From Xylophilus sp. GW821-FHT01B05 (GTDB lineage Bacteria; Pseudomonadota; Gammaproteobacteria; Burkholderiales; Burkholderiaceae_C), in NCBI GenBank assembly GCA_038961845.1, contig CP152408.1:5332001-5396000 (forward strand): 64,000 bases of DNA, given 5' to 3'. Position numbers and translations under genes: made by a program. Below the pieces are notes generated by a model. The model saw nothing but the letters and a program-made list of their open reading frames with translations, ran no database searches and had not been told where the DNA came from. Below, one piece after another: positions 8,751-16,899 of this stretch (position 1 is the first letter of the stretch; each line of letters opens with the position of its first letter).

Positions 8751-8815
8751 CTATCTTTTTTATAGCTAATAGCCCAAGCCCCGCCTGGGTTACAGCCACT
8801 TTTTCTTTAAATTTC
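8751..8815 (+). repeat. Palindromic repeat, copy 1
   Basis: Diverged copy of the family TAGCCCAGG-N5-CCTGGGCTA: ATAGCTAATAGCCCAAGCC, then CGCCTGGGTTACAGCCACTT. It fills the gap between the convergent thioesterase and pyrF genes and supplies the pyrF stop codon. It may act as a two-way terminator. Confidence 0.75.
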
Positions 8816-9637
8816 CTGCTGCGCGGCCTGCAACAAGTCGCGCGTGCGCAGCGCCTCGCGCCGCGCCGCATCGGCAAAGTCCGCGCCAGACGAGGCATAG
8901 AGGATGGCGCGCGACGAGCTCACCGCAATCGGCGCGTCGCTGCGCCAGCCGGCGCGCACGGTGGCGGTGGCGTCACCGCCCTGCGCGCCAATGCCCGGGA
9001 TCAGAAACGGCACGGTCGGCGCCAGGGCGCGCACGCGCTCGATCTCGGCCGGATAGGTGGCGCCCACCACCAGGCCGAGCTGGCCGTTGCGGTTCCACGG
9101 CCCCTGCACCAGGCGCGCCACGTGTTCGTACAGCAGCGGCTCGCCGGGCAGGCCCGCCAGGCGCTGGTTCTGCAGGTCGTCGCCGCCCGGGTTGGAGGTG
9201 CGACACAGCAGGAAGGCGCCCTTGTCCGGGTATCGCAGATAAGGCTCGACCGAATCAAAGCCCATGAAGGGCGAGAGTGTGACGGCGTCGGCCTGGTAGC
9301 GCTCGAAGGCTTCCTTGGCGTATTGCTCGGCGGTGGAGCCGATGTCGCCACGCTTGGCATCGAGGATCACCGGCACCTCGGGCGCGATGCGCTTGAGCGT
9401 GGCGATCAGGTGCTCGAGCTGATCCTCTGCGCGGTGCGCGGCGAAGTAGGCGATCTGCGGCTTGAAGGCAATCGCCAGATCGGCCGTGGCCTCGGCGATG
9501 GCAACGCAGAAGTCGTAGATCTTGGACGGGTCGCCCTGCCAGGCGCCGGGGAAGCGGGCGGGTTCAGGGTCCAGCCCGATGCACAGCAGCGAGCCGTGGC
9601 GGCGCTCGGCGGCGCGCAGCTTGTCGATGAAAGTCAT
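8807..9637 (-). CDS. pyrF: Orotidine 5'-phosphate decarboxylase (type 2)
   Basis: A 276-residue TIM-barrel enzyme that decarboxylates OMP to UMP, the last step of pyrimidine synthesis. The start at 9637 gives [20 protein letters not shown] followed by GLDPEP. The catalytic Lys-Asp array is in [20 protein letters not shown] (about residues 95-114). [27 protein letters not shown] and [19 protein letters not shown] are the phosphate-binding loops. Length and the DAKRGDIG motif mark the longer bacterial type 2 subfamily. The C-terminus ends QQEI, with its stop codon inside the neighbouring repeat. UDG-like protein, rimI and tsaB follow upstream on the same strand. Confidence 0.96.
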   Translation of the reverse strand: MTFIDKLRAAERRHGSLLCIGLDPEPARFPGAWQGDPSKIYDFCVAIAEATADLAIAFKPQIAYFAAHRAEDQLEHLIATLKRIAPEVPVILDAKRGDIGSTAEQYAKEAFERYQADAVTLSPFMGFDSVEPYLRYPDKGAFLLCRTSNPGGDDLQNQRLAGLPGEPLLYEHVARLVQGPWNRNGQLGLVVGATYPAEIERVRALAPTVPFLIPGIGAQGGDATATVRAGWRSDAPIAVSSSRAILYASSGADFADAARREALRTRDLLQAAQQEI

Positions 9638-9648
9638 GGAGGGCGATT

Positions 9649-10344
9649 TTACGAAGCAGCGACCACGGCCAGCGCCTGGCACAGGTCGGCCCAGGCGCGC
9701 GCCTTGTCGGCCTGCGCGCGCAGCAGGTAGGCCGCGTCGTAGGTGGCCAGCACCGGCACGCCCTGCCAGTCATGCGCCTGGCCGCGCAGGCGGCCCAGCG
9801 GCTCGGTGGACTGCAGCAGCGACTGCGCAGGCAGGCGGCCCATGGCCAGCACCAGCGCCGGCCGGTGCTCGGCCACGGCCTGTTGCAGGCCTGCGGCCAG
9901 GGCGCTGCCATCCGGCAGCGCGGCGGCATCACGCGCCACCACGGCGCCAAACACGCGCGCACTGCGGTGCAGTTGCGCGGCGCGCAGCATGTTGTCCAGC
10001 AGCTTGCCCGCATCGCCCGCCAGCAGCTCGCCGCCCGGGCTTTCAGCCAGCACCAGCCAGGTCGGCAGGGCCGGGTCGTCCGGCAGCGGATAGAGCGCCT
10101 GCCAGGGGCCGACCTGCACCGTGGTGCCGGCACTGGGCTGGGCTGGGGCCGGCGCGGCTGCCGGTGCGCGGGCAGGCGGTGGTGGCGGGGCCGGGCGAGG
10201 CGCGGGGGCTGGCGGCGGCGGGGGTGGCGCCACCACTGGCGGCGCTGCCTCTACAGCCACAACCGGTTGAGGCAGCGGCTGCCACACGGTCACGCCCATT
10301 TCTTCCAGCATGGCGCGCTGGCGCGGGTCCAAATCAAGTCCCAT
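9649..10344 (-). CDS. Degenerate uracil-DNA glycosylase-like protein
   Basis: A 231-residue protein with a short N-terminal segment ([20 protein letters not shown]), a proline/alanine-rich linker of about 50 residues, and a domain of the family 4/5 UDG superfamily. Recognisable pieces are [20 protein letters not shown] (motif A region, normally GExPG), a middle segment [15 protein letters not shown], and [20 protein letters not shown] where active members have a His-Pro-Ser motif. The four iron-sulfur cysteines of family 4 are absent (a single Cys lies near the C-terminus). It is therefore probably not an active glycosylase. It lies between pyrF and rimI; a repeat fills the gap to rimI. Confidence 0.7.
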   Translation of the reverse strand: MGLDLDPRQRAMLEEMGVTVWQPLPQPVVAVEAAPPVVAPPPPPPAPAPRPAPPPPPARAPAAAPAPAQPSAGTTVQVGPWQALYPLPDDPALPTWLVLAESPGGELLAGDAGKLLDNMLRAAQLHRSARVFGAVVARDAAALPDGSALAAGLQQAVAEHRPALVLAMGRLPAQSLLQSTEPLGRLRGQAHDWQGVPVLATYDAAYLLRAQADKARAWADLCQALAVVAAS

Positions 10345-10408
10345 GGGACAGCATCCTCAGTTATTCACCACGCAACGCGACGTCCGCGACGCACGAGGCA
10401 TAAAGGCC

Positions 10409-10533
10409 CAAAAGGCCGCGGAGCAGGCCATGCGCAAACCGCCGCGGAACTGGCTTTGCCAGGCCGCTGGCGGTGCCCCCCTTCGCGCAGCAGAAGGGGG
10501 GTTGGCGAAGCGCGTAGCGCATAGCCTGGGGGG
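10409..10533. repeat. About 115-bp GC-rich repeat family, copy A
   Basis: Starts AAAAGGCCGCGGAGCAGGCC, continues CGCCGCGGAACTGGCTTTGC and AGGCCGCTGGCGGTGCCCCC, and ends GCGAAGCGCGTAGCGC / AGCCTGGGGGG. It matches copies near 29.75 kb and 39.17 kb. This copy has an extra CTTCGCGCAGCAGAAGG segment. It lies between rimI and the UDG-like gene. Confidence 0.85.
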
Positions 10534-10538
10534 ATGTT

Positions 10539-11015
10539 TCATTGGCTCCATAGGCGCAGGCTCATTACAACGGCGTCTTCGCGCTCGTTGTCCACTGCGG
10601 GGTAATAGCGCTTGCGCATGCCCACGCGCTGAAAGCCGTGCTGCTCGTACACATGCTGGGCGCGCAGGTTGCTCACCCGCACCTCCAGCCACAACCAGAG
10701 CGCGCCCTGGCCGCGCGCCCAGGTGCCCAGGCCGTCGAGCATGACCCGCGCCCAGCCCTGCTGCTGGAACGCTGGCGCCACGGTGAGGTTGAGCAGATGC
10801 ACCTCGTCCACGCCCTTCATGGCGACAAAGTAGCCGAGCAGGCTCTGGCCGCCAAACAGGCACTGCGCCTGGTAGCCGGCCACCAGCGAGTCGGCAAAGT
10901 TGGCGTGCGTCCAGGGATGGGTGTAGGCGACCTGTTCGACCGGCAGCACCTGGTCGAACAGCTCCGCTGTCATGGGCTCGAAGCGGGCTTCGATCGGCTC
11001 GGGCAAGGCGCTCAT
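10539..11015 (-). CDS. rimI: Ribosomal protein S18 alanine N-acetyltransferase
   Basis: A 158-residue GNAT enzyme expected to acetylate the N-terminal alanine of ribosomal protein S18. Features are VEQVAYTHPWTHANFADSL (RimI-typical, about residue 28), the acetyl-CoA loop VAPAFQQQGWARVMLDGL (a Q-x-x-G-x-A variant) and the C-terminal LEVRVSNLRAQHVYEQHGFQ followed by RYYP. It starts 6 bp after tsaB, a classic pairing. The call rests on both sequence and this neighbourhood, since GNAT proteins in general are hard to separate. Confidence 0.92.
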   Translation of the reverse strand: MSALPEPIEARFEPMTAELFDQVLPVEQVAYTHPWTHANFADSLVAGYQAQCLFGGQSLLGYFVAMKGVDEVHLLNLTVAPAFQQQGWARVMLDGLGTWARGQGALWLWLEVRVSNLRAQHVYEQHGFQRVGMRKRYYPAVDNEREDAVVMSLRLWSQ

Positions 11016-11021
11016 GCAGGC

Positions 11022-11750
11022 TCACTCTGAGTTAACCACACGCGCGGCGCGTTCCGCCTCGCGCTCAAGCGTGGTCTTGGCGACCTTGTCGCGGATGTAC
11101 AGCGGCAGCGCCTCGGCCGCAGGCACCAGTTGGCCGGCGGCGATCAAGGCCGGCGCCAGCCGCAGCAGGGCTTCGGCGCCGGGCTGGGCGGCCAGCGCGG
11201 GCGCGCGGGGGGCCAGGCGCTCGCCATAGGCGGCGCGGGCATTGCCGGCCAGGGTCCAGCCGGCGGGCACGCGCACGGCCTCGGGCGCCAGCACGGCCAG
11301 CTCGCCCTGCATGCGCCACTGGGCGCTGGGCGCGTCGTATTGGTAGGCGCAGGTGTAGACCTCGTCCATGCGCGCGTCCATGGCGGCGACCACCTGGGTG
11401 CAGCCGTGCTGGTGGCGCGCGTTCTCGGCCACGCTCAGCAAGGTGTCTACCGGCAGCACCGGCAGGCCGCCCGGGCGGGCGCCGTAGGCCAGGCCCTGCG
11501 CCACGGCGCAGGCGGTGCGCAGCCCGGTGAAAGAACCAGGGCCGCGGCCAAAGACGATGGCGCCCAACTGCGCAAAGCCGATGCCGGCCGCAGCCAGCAG
11601 CGCCTGCGCGGCCGGGATCAGCGTGGCCGAGGCCTGGGCGCCGCCGGCGCCGGTATGGGTACGTAGCTGCCCCTGGTGCAGCAGCGCCACCGAAAGAAGT
11701 TCGGTACTGGTGTCGAAGGCCAGCAAGGGCGCGGACGAATCGATCTGCAT
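11022..11750 (-). CDS. tsaB: tRNA threonylcarbamoyladenosine biosynthesis protein TsaB
   Basis: A 242-residue ASKHA-fold protein that partners TsaD/TsaE in making t6A37 on ANN-decoding tRNAs. The start at 11750 places LLAFDTSTELLSVALL at the N-terminus. The family motif GRGPGSFTGLRTACAVAQGL is near residue 70, and DARMDEVYTCAY follows. The gene leads a tsaB-rimI-UDG-like-pyrF block and diverges from dacB. Another t6A gene in this window is sua5 near 17 kb, which makes the threonylcarbamoyl-AMP substrate. Confidence 0.95.
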   Translation of the reverse strand: MQIDSSAPLLAFDTSTELLSVALLHQGQLRTHTGAGGAQASATLIPAAQALLAAAGIGFAQLGAIVFGRGPGSFTGLRTACAVAQGLAYGARPGGLPVLPVDTLLSVAENARHQHGCTQVVAAMDARMDEVYTCAYQYDAPSAQWRMQGELAVLAPEAVRVPAGWTLAGNARAAYGERLAPRAPALAAQPGAEALLRLAPALIAAGQLVPAAEALPLYIRDKVAKTTLEREAERAARVVNSE

Positions 11751-11814
11751 TGGCGGGATTATCGACGCTGGCCCGATAGACTGGCCGGCCACTGTTCCTG
11801 CACCTTGGCCCGCC

Positions 11815-13263
11815 GTGCCCTACCACCTGTCATCCGCCCTTCATCGCTGCATCGCTGCGGCCTGTATCACCCTTGGCCTGTGCGCCACCGCAGCGGCGCA
11901 AAGCCTGCCGCCCGAGGTCGACGCCGCGCTGGCGCGTGCCCGCATCCCGCGCGATGCCGTGGCCGTGGTGGTGGCCGAGGCCTCTGGCGGCACGCCGCGC
12001 GTGGCGCTGCGCGCCCAGGCGGCGGTCAACCCGGCTTCGGTGATGAAGCTGGTCACCACCTATGCCGGGCTTGATTTGTTGGGGCCCGCCTATCTCTGGA
12101 ACACCCAGGTCTTCCTGGGCGGCCCGGTGGATGCCAACGGCACGCTGCAGGGCGACCTGACGATCCGCGGCCAGGGCGACCCGGCGCTGGTGCTGGAGCG
12201 CCTGTGGCTGCTGCTGCGCCGGGTGCAGGCGCAGGGCGTGCGCAGCATTGCCGGCGACATCGTGCTCGACCACAGCGCCTTTGCGCTGCCGGCGCACGAC
12301 CCGGCCGATTTCGACGGCGAGCCGTTCCGGCCCTACAACGCCGCGCCCGATGCGCTGCTGCTCAACTTCAAGTCGGTGGTGCTGAACTTCGTGCCCGACC
12401 CGGCCGCCGGCAGCGCGCTGGTGAGCATGGAGCCGCCGCTGGCCGGCGTGCGCCTGCCGCAGCGCGTGCCGCTGGCACCTGCTGGCAGCGCTTGCGGCGA
12501 TTGGCGCACGGGGCTGCAGGCCAATGTGCTCGACGCCACGCGCATTGCGTTGGCCGGCAGCTTTCCAGCGTCCTGCGGTGAAAAGGCCTGGCCCATGGCC
12601 TATGCCGACCCGCAAAGCTATGCCGAGCGCGCGGTGGAAGGCATGTGGCGCGAGCTGGGCGGGCGCATCAGCGGGCGCGTGCGCGACGGCCGCGCGCCGG
12701 CGGGCAAGGCGCCGACGCTGCAGGTGGCCTCGCCGCCGCTGGGCGAGGTGATCCGCGACATCAACAAATACAGCAACAACGTGATGGCGCAGCAGCTCTT
12801 TCTCACGCTGTCGCTGCAGGCGCGCGGCACCGGCAGCTTCGAGGGCTCGCGCGCGGTGGTCGAGCAGTGGTGGCGCGAGCGCATCAGCGCCACCGACCCG
12901 GTGCCGCTGGTGGACAACGGCGCCGGCCTGAGCCGCGAGGCGCGCATCACCGCGCTGGGCCTGGCGCACATGCTGCAGGCCGCCTGGCGCTCGCCGCAGA
13001 TGCCCGAGCTGCTGGCCTCGCTGCCCATTGCCGGCATCGACGGCACGCTGCGCCGCAGCCGCGCGCGCAGCGGCAGCGCCCACCTGAAGACCGGCAGCCT
13101 GCGCGACGTCGCCGCCATGGCCGGCTTTGTGCACGGCGAAGACGGCCGGCGCTGGGTGCTGGTGGCCATCGTCAACCACCCCAACGCCGGCGCCGCCCGG
13201 CCGGCCTTCGATGCGCTGGTCGACTGGACGGCGCAGCAGCCCGAACCCGTTGCTTCCAAATAA
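11815..13263 (+). CDS. dacB: D-alanyl-D-alanine carboxypeptidase/endopeptidase (PBP4)
   Basis: A 482-residue class C penicillin-binding protein acting on periplasmic peptidoglycan cross-links. A GTG at 11815 was chosen because it gives a clean signal peptide (CIAAACITLGLCATAAAQS) and the usual S13-family length; no nearby ATG fits. The active-site motifs are NPASVMKLVTTYAGL (SxxK, about residue 72), NKYSNNVMAQQLF (SxN, about residue 320) and HLKTGSLRDVAAMAGF (KTG, about residue 425). The last codons (GCTTCCAAATAA) run into a palindromic repeat. It diverges from tsaB across 64 bp. Confidence 0.93.
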   Translation: MPYHLSSALHRCIAAACITLGLCATAAAQSLPPEVDAALARARIPRDAVAVVVAEASGGTPRVALRAQAAVNPASVMKLVTTYAGLDLLGPAYLWNTQVFLGGPVDANGTLQGDLTIRGQGDPALVLERLWLLLRRVQAQGVRSIAGDIVLDHSAFALPAHDPADFDGEPFRPYNAAPDALLLNFKSVVLNFVPDPAAGSALVSMEPPLAGVRLPQRVPLAPAGSACGDWRTGLQANVLDATRIALAGSFPASCGEKAWPMAYADPQSYAERAVEGMWRELGGRISGRVRDGRAPAGKAPTLQVASPPLGEVIRDINKYSNNVMAQQLFLTLSLQARGTGSFEGSRAVVEQWWRERISATDPVPLVDNGAGLSREARITALGLAHMLQAAWRSPQMPELLASLPIAGIDGTLRRSRARSGSAHLKTGSLRDVAAMAGFVHGEDGRRWVLVAIVNHPNAGAARPAFDALVDWTAQQPEPVASK

Positions 13264-13316
13264 ATAGCTAATAGCCCAGGCAGGACCTGGGCTAGAGGCA
13301 CTTTTTATCCAAATTT
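13257..13316 (+). repeat. Palindromic repeat, copy 2
   Basis: Near-canonical copy: AAATAGCTAATAGCCCAGG, spacer CAGGA, CCTGGGCTAGAGGCACTTTT. The arms pair over 9 bp. It begins at the dacB stop codon and a T-run follows, so it could terminate dacB transcription. Confidence 0.9.
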
Positions 13317-13425
13317 CTGCGCGTCGCCCGCCAGGCGCGCGGCGCGTCTGTTGGTGGCCGCCCACGCTAGTACTTACCCCGTAGATACGTAGGGATATCG
13401 CTGCTTACGATGGGTATCGGAAAAA

Positions 13426-13439
13426 AGAACGCTCGTTCT
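13426..13439. promoter_or_regulatory. Perfect 14-bp inverted repeat upstream of the lipase gene
   Basis: AGAACG-CT-CGTTCT is a perfect dyad 42 bp before the ATG at 13482. About 40 bp further upstream is a GTA-rich stretch (CCCCGTAGATACGTAGGG). Either could be a regulator site. No binding protein is identified. Confidence 0.4.
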
Positions 13440-13481
13440 ATTTTCAGAAAAAACCATTCCAACAGTACCTAGGAGATGCGG

Positions 13482-15017
13482 ATGAACACCCTACACACGC
13501 TGGCAATCGGCAGCGCCGTCATCCTGCTGGCCGCCTGTGGCGGCGGCGGCTCGGACACCGGCGGCAGCGAAACGGTGGACAACAGCGGCGCACGCGGCTC
13601 GCTGGTCTACAACCCGCCGCTGCGGGTGACGAACCTCAGCGCCCAGCAGTTCACCGATCGCCTGAAGGGCAGCGCCTCGGGCACACAACTGCTGCAGATC
13701 GCGGGCACGCCCAAGTGCGGGGTCAACTTCCACTACATCCAGTACGGCACGGTCGGCGGCCAGGGCGAAGCCACCAACGCCAGCGGCGCGCTGATGGTGC
13801 CAACCGGCACCGATGCCGCCTGCACCGGCGCGCGCCCGATCGTGCTCTATGCCCACGGCACCACCACCGACAAGGCCTACAACATCGCCGACATCGTCGG
13901 CGCGAACAGCTCTGCGGCCAACGAGGCCTCGCTGATCGCCGCGCTGTATGCGGCGCAGGGCTTCATCGTGGTGGCGCCCAACTACGCCGGCTACGACGTC
14001 TCCAAGCTGTCCTACCACCCCTACCTCAACGGCGACCAGCAGTCCAAGGACATGATCGATTCGCTCACCGCCGCGCGCAAGGCGCTGCCGGTGCTCGGCG
14101 GCGCGAGCGACTCGGGCAAGCTGCTGATCACCGGCTATTCGCAAGGCGGCTACGTGGCGCTGGCCACGCAGCGCGCCATGCAGGCCGCCGGCCAGACGGT
14201 GACCGCGGGCGCGCCCCTGTCAGCGCCCTCGGCCATCAGCCTGCTGATGGACTACACCACGCTGGGCGCGCCGGCACTCGGCTCCACCGTGTTCGTGCCG
14301 CTGCTGTCCACCAGCTGGCAAAAGCAGTTCGGCTACGTCTACAGCAGCACCAGCGACCTGTACGAGGCGCAGTACGCCACCGGCATCGACACGCTGCTGC
14401 CCAGCACCACGCCCATGGCCACGCTGTTCTCCACCGGCAAGCTGCCGCAGACCGCGCTGTTCCCGGCCAATGCCGTGCCCGGCCCGGCGACGTCGGCCTT
14501 CGCGGTGTTCTATGGCGCCAACAACCTGCTGCGCCAAAGCTTCCTGACCGCCAGCGCGACCGACGTGCTCAGCAACGCCTGCCCCGGCAATGCGTTCCCG
14601 CCCACGGCAGCCTCGCTCTCGTCCACCACGCCGCTGGCCTGCAGCCCGACGACGGGCATGCGCAAGGCCGCAGTGGCCAACGACCTGCGCAACTTCGTGC
14701 CCAACAAGCCGGTGTTCTTCTGCGGCGGCGCCCAGGACCCGACGGTGAACTTCACCAGCACCCAGGCCACGGCCGGCTTCTTCCAGGCGCGCGGCCTGCC
14801 CGCTGCAGCGTTGACGGTGCTGGACCTGGAAGCCGCAGCCACCACCACCGACCCGTTCGCCGCGCTCAAGGCCGGCTTTGCGCAGGCCAAGGCCGCTACC
14901 GCAAGCGCCGGCGGCGCCACCGCGGTGGTGACGGCCTACCACGGCTCATTGGTGCCACCGTTCTGCAATGCGGCCGCGCGCGGCTTCTTCCAACAGGTAC
15001 TGGCCGCCGGCGGCTGA
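13482..15017 (+). CDS. Alpha/beta-hydrolase lipoprotein, secretory-lipase-like
   Basis: A 511-residue exported protein with a lipoprotein signal (IGSAVILLAAC followed by GGGGSD). ATG 13482 was preferred over 13476 because AGGAG at 13471-13475 is correctly spaced only from the former. The hydrolase core has YAHGTTTDKAYNIAD (oxyanion region), VVAPNYAGYD, the nucleophile elbow ITGYSQGGYVALATQRAM (Ser near residue 225), and a late NKPVFFCGGAQDPTVNF with the likely acid residue. The layout resembles secreted lipases/esterases or polyester-degrading hydrolases; the substrate is unknown. An OmpW porin follows 32 bp downstream and may share the transcript. Confidence 0.8.
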   Translation: MNTLHTLAIGSAVILLAACGGGGSDTGGSETVDNSGARGSLVYNPPLRVTNLSAQQFTDRLKGSASGTQLLQIAGTPKCGVNFHYIQYGTVGGQGEATNASGALMVPTGTDAACTGARPIVLYAHGTTTDKAYNIADIVGANSSAANEASLIAALYAAQGFIVVAPNYAGYDVSKLSYHPYLNGDQQSKDMIDSLTAARKALPVLGGASDSGKLLITGYSQGGYVALATQRAMQAAGQTVTAGAPLSAPSAISLLMDYTTLGAPALGSTVFVPLLSTSWQKQFGYVYSSTSDLYEAQYATGIDTLLPSTTPMATLFSTGKLPQTALFPANAVPGPATSAFAVFYGANNLLRQSFLTASATDVLSNACPGNAFPPTAASLSSTTPLACSPTTGMRKAAVANDLRNFVPNKPVFFCGGAQDPTVNFTSTQATAGFFQARGLPAAALTVLDLEAAATTTDPFAALKAGFAQAKAATASAGGATAVVTAYHGSLVPPFCNAAARGFFQQVLAAGG

Positions 15018-15049
15018 GCACAGCGTCCGCCCCTCAGAGGAACAACACC

Positions 15050-15799
15050 ATGAAACTCACTACATCCCTCGCTGCGGCCGGCCTGCTGCTGGCCTCGGGC
15101 GGCGCCGCCATGGCGCAGCAATCCGGCGCCTCGTCCTTCCTGGACTCGCTGTCCTCGCCCACGCCGTCCACCCCCTACACCGTGCGTGTGGGCTTCTCGC
15201 ACTTTTCCCCGCACTCAAGCGCCACCGACGCCGTCGGCCCGCTACTGCCCGGCCCGCCCTCGGGCGTGAGCCTGCGGGTGGAGGACAAGAGCACGCTGTT
15301 CTTCTCCGTCTCCCGCGCGCTCAACGACAACCTGGAGGTGGAGCTGGCCATGGGCTACCCGCCGACCCATGACGTCCAGGCTCAGCTGTCGCCCAACCTG
15401 CCGGCGCACGTGCAGGGCTTCAACGGCCAGACCATCGCCAAGGTGCGCCAGATGGCGCCCACGCTGTTCCTGAACTACGCTTTCGGCGACGCACAAAGCC
15501 GCTGGCGGCCGTTTGTCGGGCTGGGCGTCAACTACACCAACTTCGACAAGCGCACCTCGACGGCGGCCGGCAACGCCCTGAATGGCGGCCCGACGGACAT
15601 CCGGCTCAGCGACTCCTGGGGCCTGGCGGCGCAGATCGGCGTGGTGTACAAGTTCAACGAGCGCTGGTCGATCCACACCTCGCTGGCCACCGCCCGCGTG
15701 AAGACCCGCCTGACCGCCACCACCGCCGGCACAGCGCGCGAGATCGACGTCAAGTTCCGGCCCACGGTGTTCATCCTGTCGGCCGGCTACCGCTTCTGA
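15050..15799 (+). CDS. OmpW-family outer membrane protein
   Basis: A 249-residue beta-barrel with a signal peptide (MKLTTSLAAAGLLLASGGAA, cut near AMA-QQ). The mature protein begins with strands such as YTVRVGFSHFSP, then DNLEVELAMGYPPTHDV, PTLFLNYAFGD and RPFVGLGVNYTNF (a signature OmpW stretch). It ends in an aromatic residue after AGYRF, as expected for BAM insertion. OmpW forms a narrow eight-stranded channel for small hydrophobic compounds. Cotranscription with the lipase-like gene suggests a role in hydrophobic substrate uptake, which is an inference. A strong terminator follows. Confidence 0.88.
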   Translation: MKLTTSLAAAGLLLASGGAAMAQQSGASSFLDSLSSPTPSTPYTVRVGFSHFSPHSSATDAVGPLLPGPPSGVSLRVEDKSTLFFSVSRALNDNLEVELAMGYPPTHDVQAQLSPNLPAHVQGFNGQTIAKVRQMAPTLFLNYAFGDAQSRWRPFVGLGVNYTNFDKRTSTAAGNALNGGPTDIRLSDSWGLAAQIGVVYKFNERWSIHTSLATARVKTRLTATTAGTAREIDVKFRPTVFILSAGYRF

Positions 15800-15819
15800 C
15801 ACCACACGCCGCACGCAGC

Positions 15820-15857
15820 AAAAAGGCCCGCGGGACATACGTCCCGCGGGCCTTTTT
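15820..15857. terminator. Strong bidirectional rho-independent terminator
   Basis: Perfect 17-bp stem AAAAAGGCCCGCGGGAC, loop ATAC, then GTCCCGCGGGCCTTTTT. A-runs and T-runs on both sides let it serve the OmpW gene and the convergent SGNH-like gene. Confidence 0.95.
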
Positions 15858-15874
15858 CATTGAGCCGGGTGAGC

Positions 15875-16843
15875 CTAGAACCTTGCCGTGAAACGCGTGT
15901 AGGCGTAGGTGCCAAACAGCCGCTGGGCTGCCGGCGTGAAGTACACGTTGTCGGCAAAGATGTAGCTGTTGTAGGTAAGGTTGCTCGGGATGGTGCCGAT
16001 GAGGGTGTTGGTATTGCACAGGGCCGAGTTGATCTGGCCGGTGCCGGTGCCGATGCCGGCGCCGGAATCCACCGAGGTGCAGACCACGGTCGTCGCATCC
16101 TGGAAGCTGTAGGTGCCGGGCAGGCCGGTCAGCAGGTTGTAGTAGTAGGCGCCGTCGACGTAGAGCACGTTGTTGCCCAGATCGGCGATGTTCACCAGCA
16201 GCGTGTTGTTGAACTGCAGGCTGGCCTGGCTCAGGATGTCGGTCTGGCCACGCGCGATCGCCAGCGGCGAGCGGCTCATGTCATAGGCGCCCGACACCAG
16301 CACGTACTTGGCGCCGGCCGTGAGCAGGCGCCGCACCTGCGCGGACAGGGCCTGGCCGGCGGTTGCCATGTTGGCCAGGAACTGCGCGCTGCTCAGCGTG
16401 CCGGCCGAGTAGGCGGCCAGGTTCGTGATGACGTCCGAGGTGCCGCCACTGATGACGAAGACGTCGGTGCCGCTAATGGTGCTGCCAGACGCCAGGAAGG
16501 TATCGACCTGCTGCGTCACCGTCTTGGTGCTGGTGCTGCCGGCCGCATCAGGGGTGAGCGCGATGCGCGCGTTGCCCTGTGCATAGCTGGTGCCGCCGGC
16601 CGAGGCCGTGGTCAGCGTCAGGCCGTAGCTTGCCGCGAACTGCTGCGTCCAGATATTGACGCTGCCGTCGTTGACGGTGTAGTGGCCACCGTTTTCCCCC
16701 AGATCGCTCAGGCCATCGCCAAACGCCACGATACGGGTGGGCCGGACAGCGGATTCGACGGTACTCGATCCGCAGGCGGCCAGCAGCGCCGCCGATGCGC
16801 ACGCCGCCAGCAGGACAGTGCGGCGCAACCAGATTGCAGTCAT
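15875..16843 (-). CDS. SGNH/GDSL-fold lipoprotein lacking the catalytic residues
   Basis: A 322-residue exported lipoprotein (signal ending in ALLAAC then GSSTVES) with the fold of GDSL esterases. Block I reads VAFGDGLSDLGENGG, with Gly where the nucleophilic Ser of GDSL should be. Block II GGTSYAQGNAR keeps its glycine. Block III VISGGTSDVIT lacks the usual GxND. Block V reads DNVYFTPAAQRLFG where active enzymes have D-x-x-H-P. Ser, Asn and His thus appear replaced together, so hydrolysis is unlikely and a binding or structural role is possible. The start at 16843 is supported by a GGAG site 8 nt upstream. Codon use is normal, so this is a conserved gene rather than decay. Confidence 0.75.
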   Translation of the reverse strand: MTAIWLRRTVLLAACASAALLAACGSSTVESAVRPTRIVAFGDGLSDLGENGGHYTVNDGSVNIWTQQFAASYGLTLTTASAGGTSYAQGNARIALTPDAAGSTSTKTVTQQVDTFLASGSTISGTDVFVISGGTSDVITNLAAYSAGTLSSAQFLANMATAGQALSAQVRRLLTAGAKYVLVSGAYDMSRSPLAIARGQTDILSQASLQFNNTLLVNIADLGNNVLYVDGAYYYNLLTGLPGTYSFQDATTVVCTSVDSGAGIGTGTGQINSALCNTNTLIGTIPSNLTYNSYIFADNVYFTPAAQRLFGTYAYTRFTARF

Positions 16844-16899
16844 TGGGAAATCTCCAGAAATGTGGCGATGAGTGTAACGAGCGCGCGGATCAGGCGACG

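Noticed and set aside
8751..8815. CRISPR array from the dispersed palindromic repeats
   Set aside because: The repeats are scattered kilobases apart with no regular spacers and no cas genes.
13715..15049. Long open frame overlapping the lipase gene, running into OmpW
   Set aside because: The overlap has Arg/His-rich shadow composition. OmpW has a clear signal peptide at 15050.
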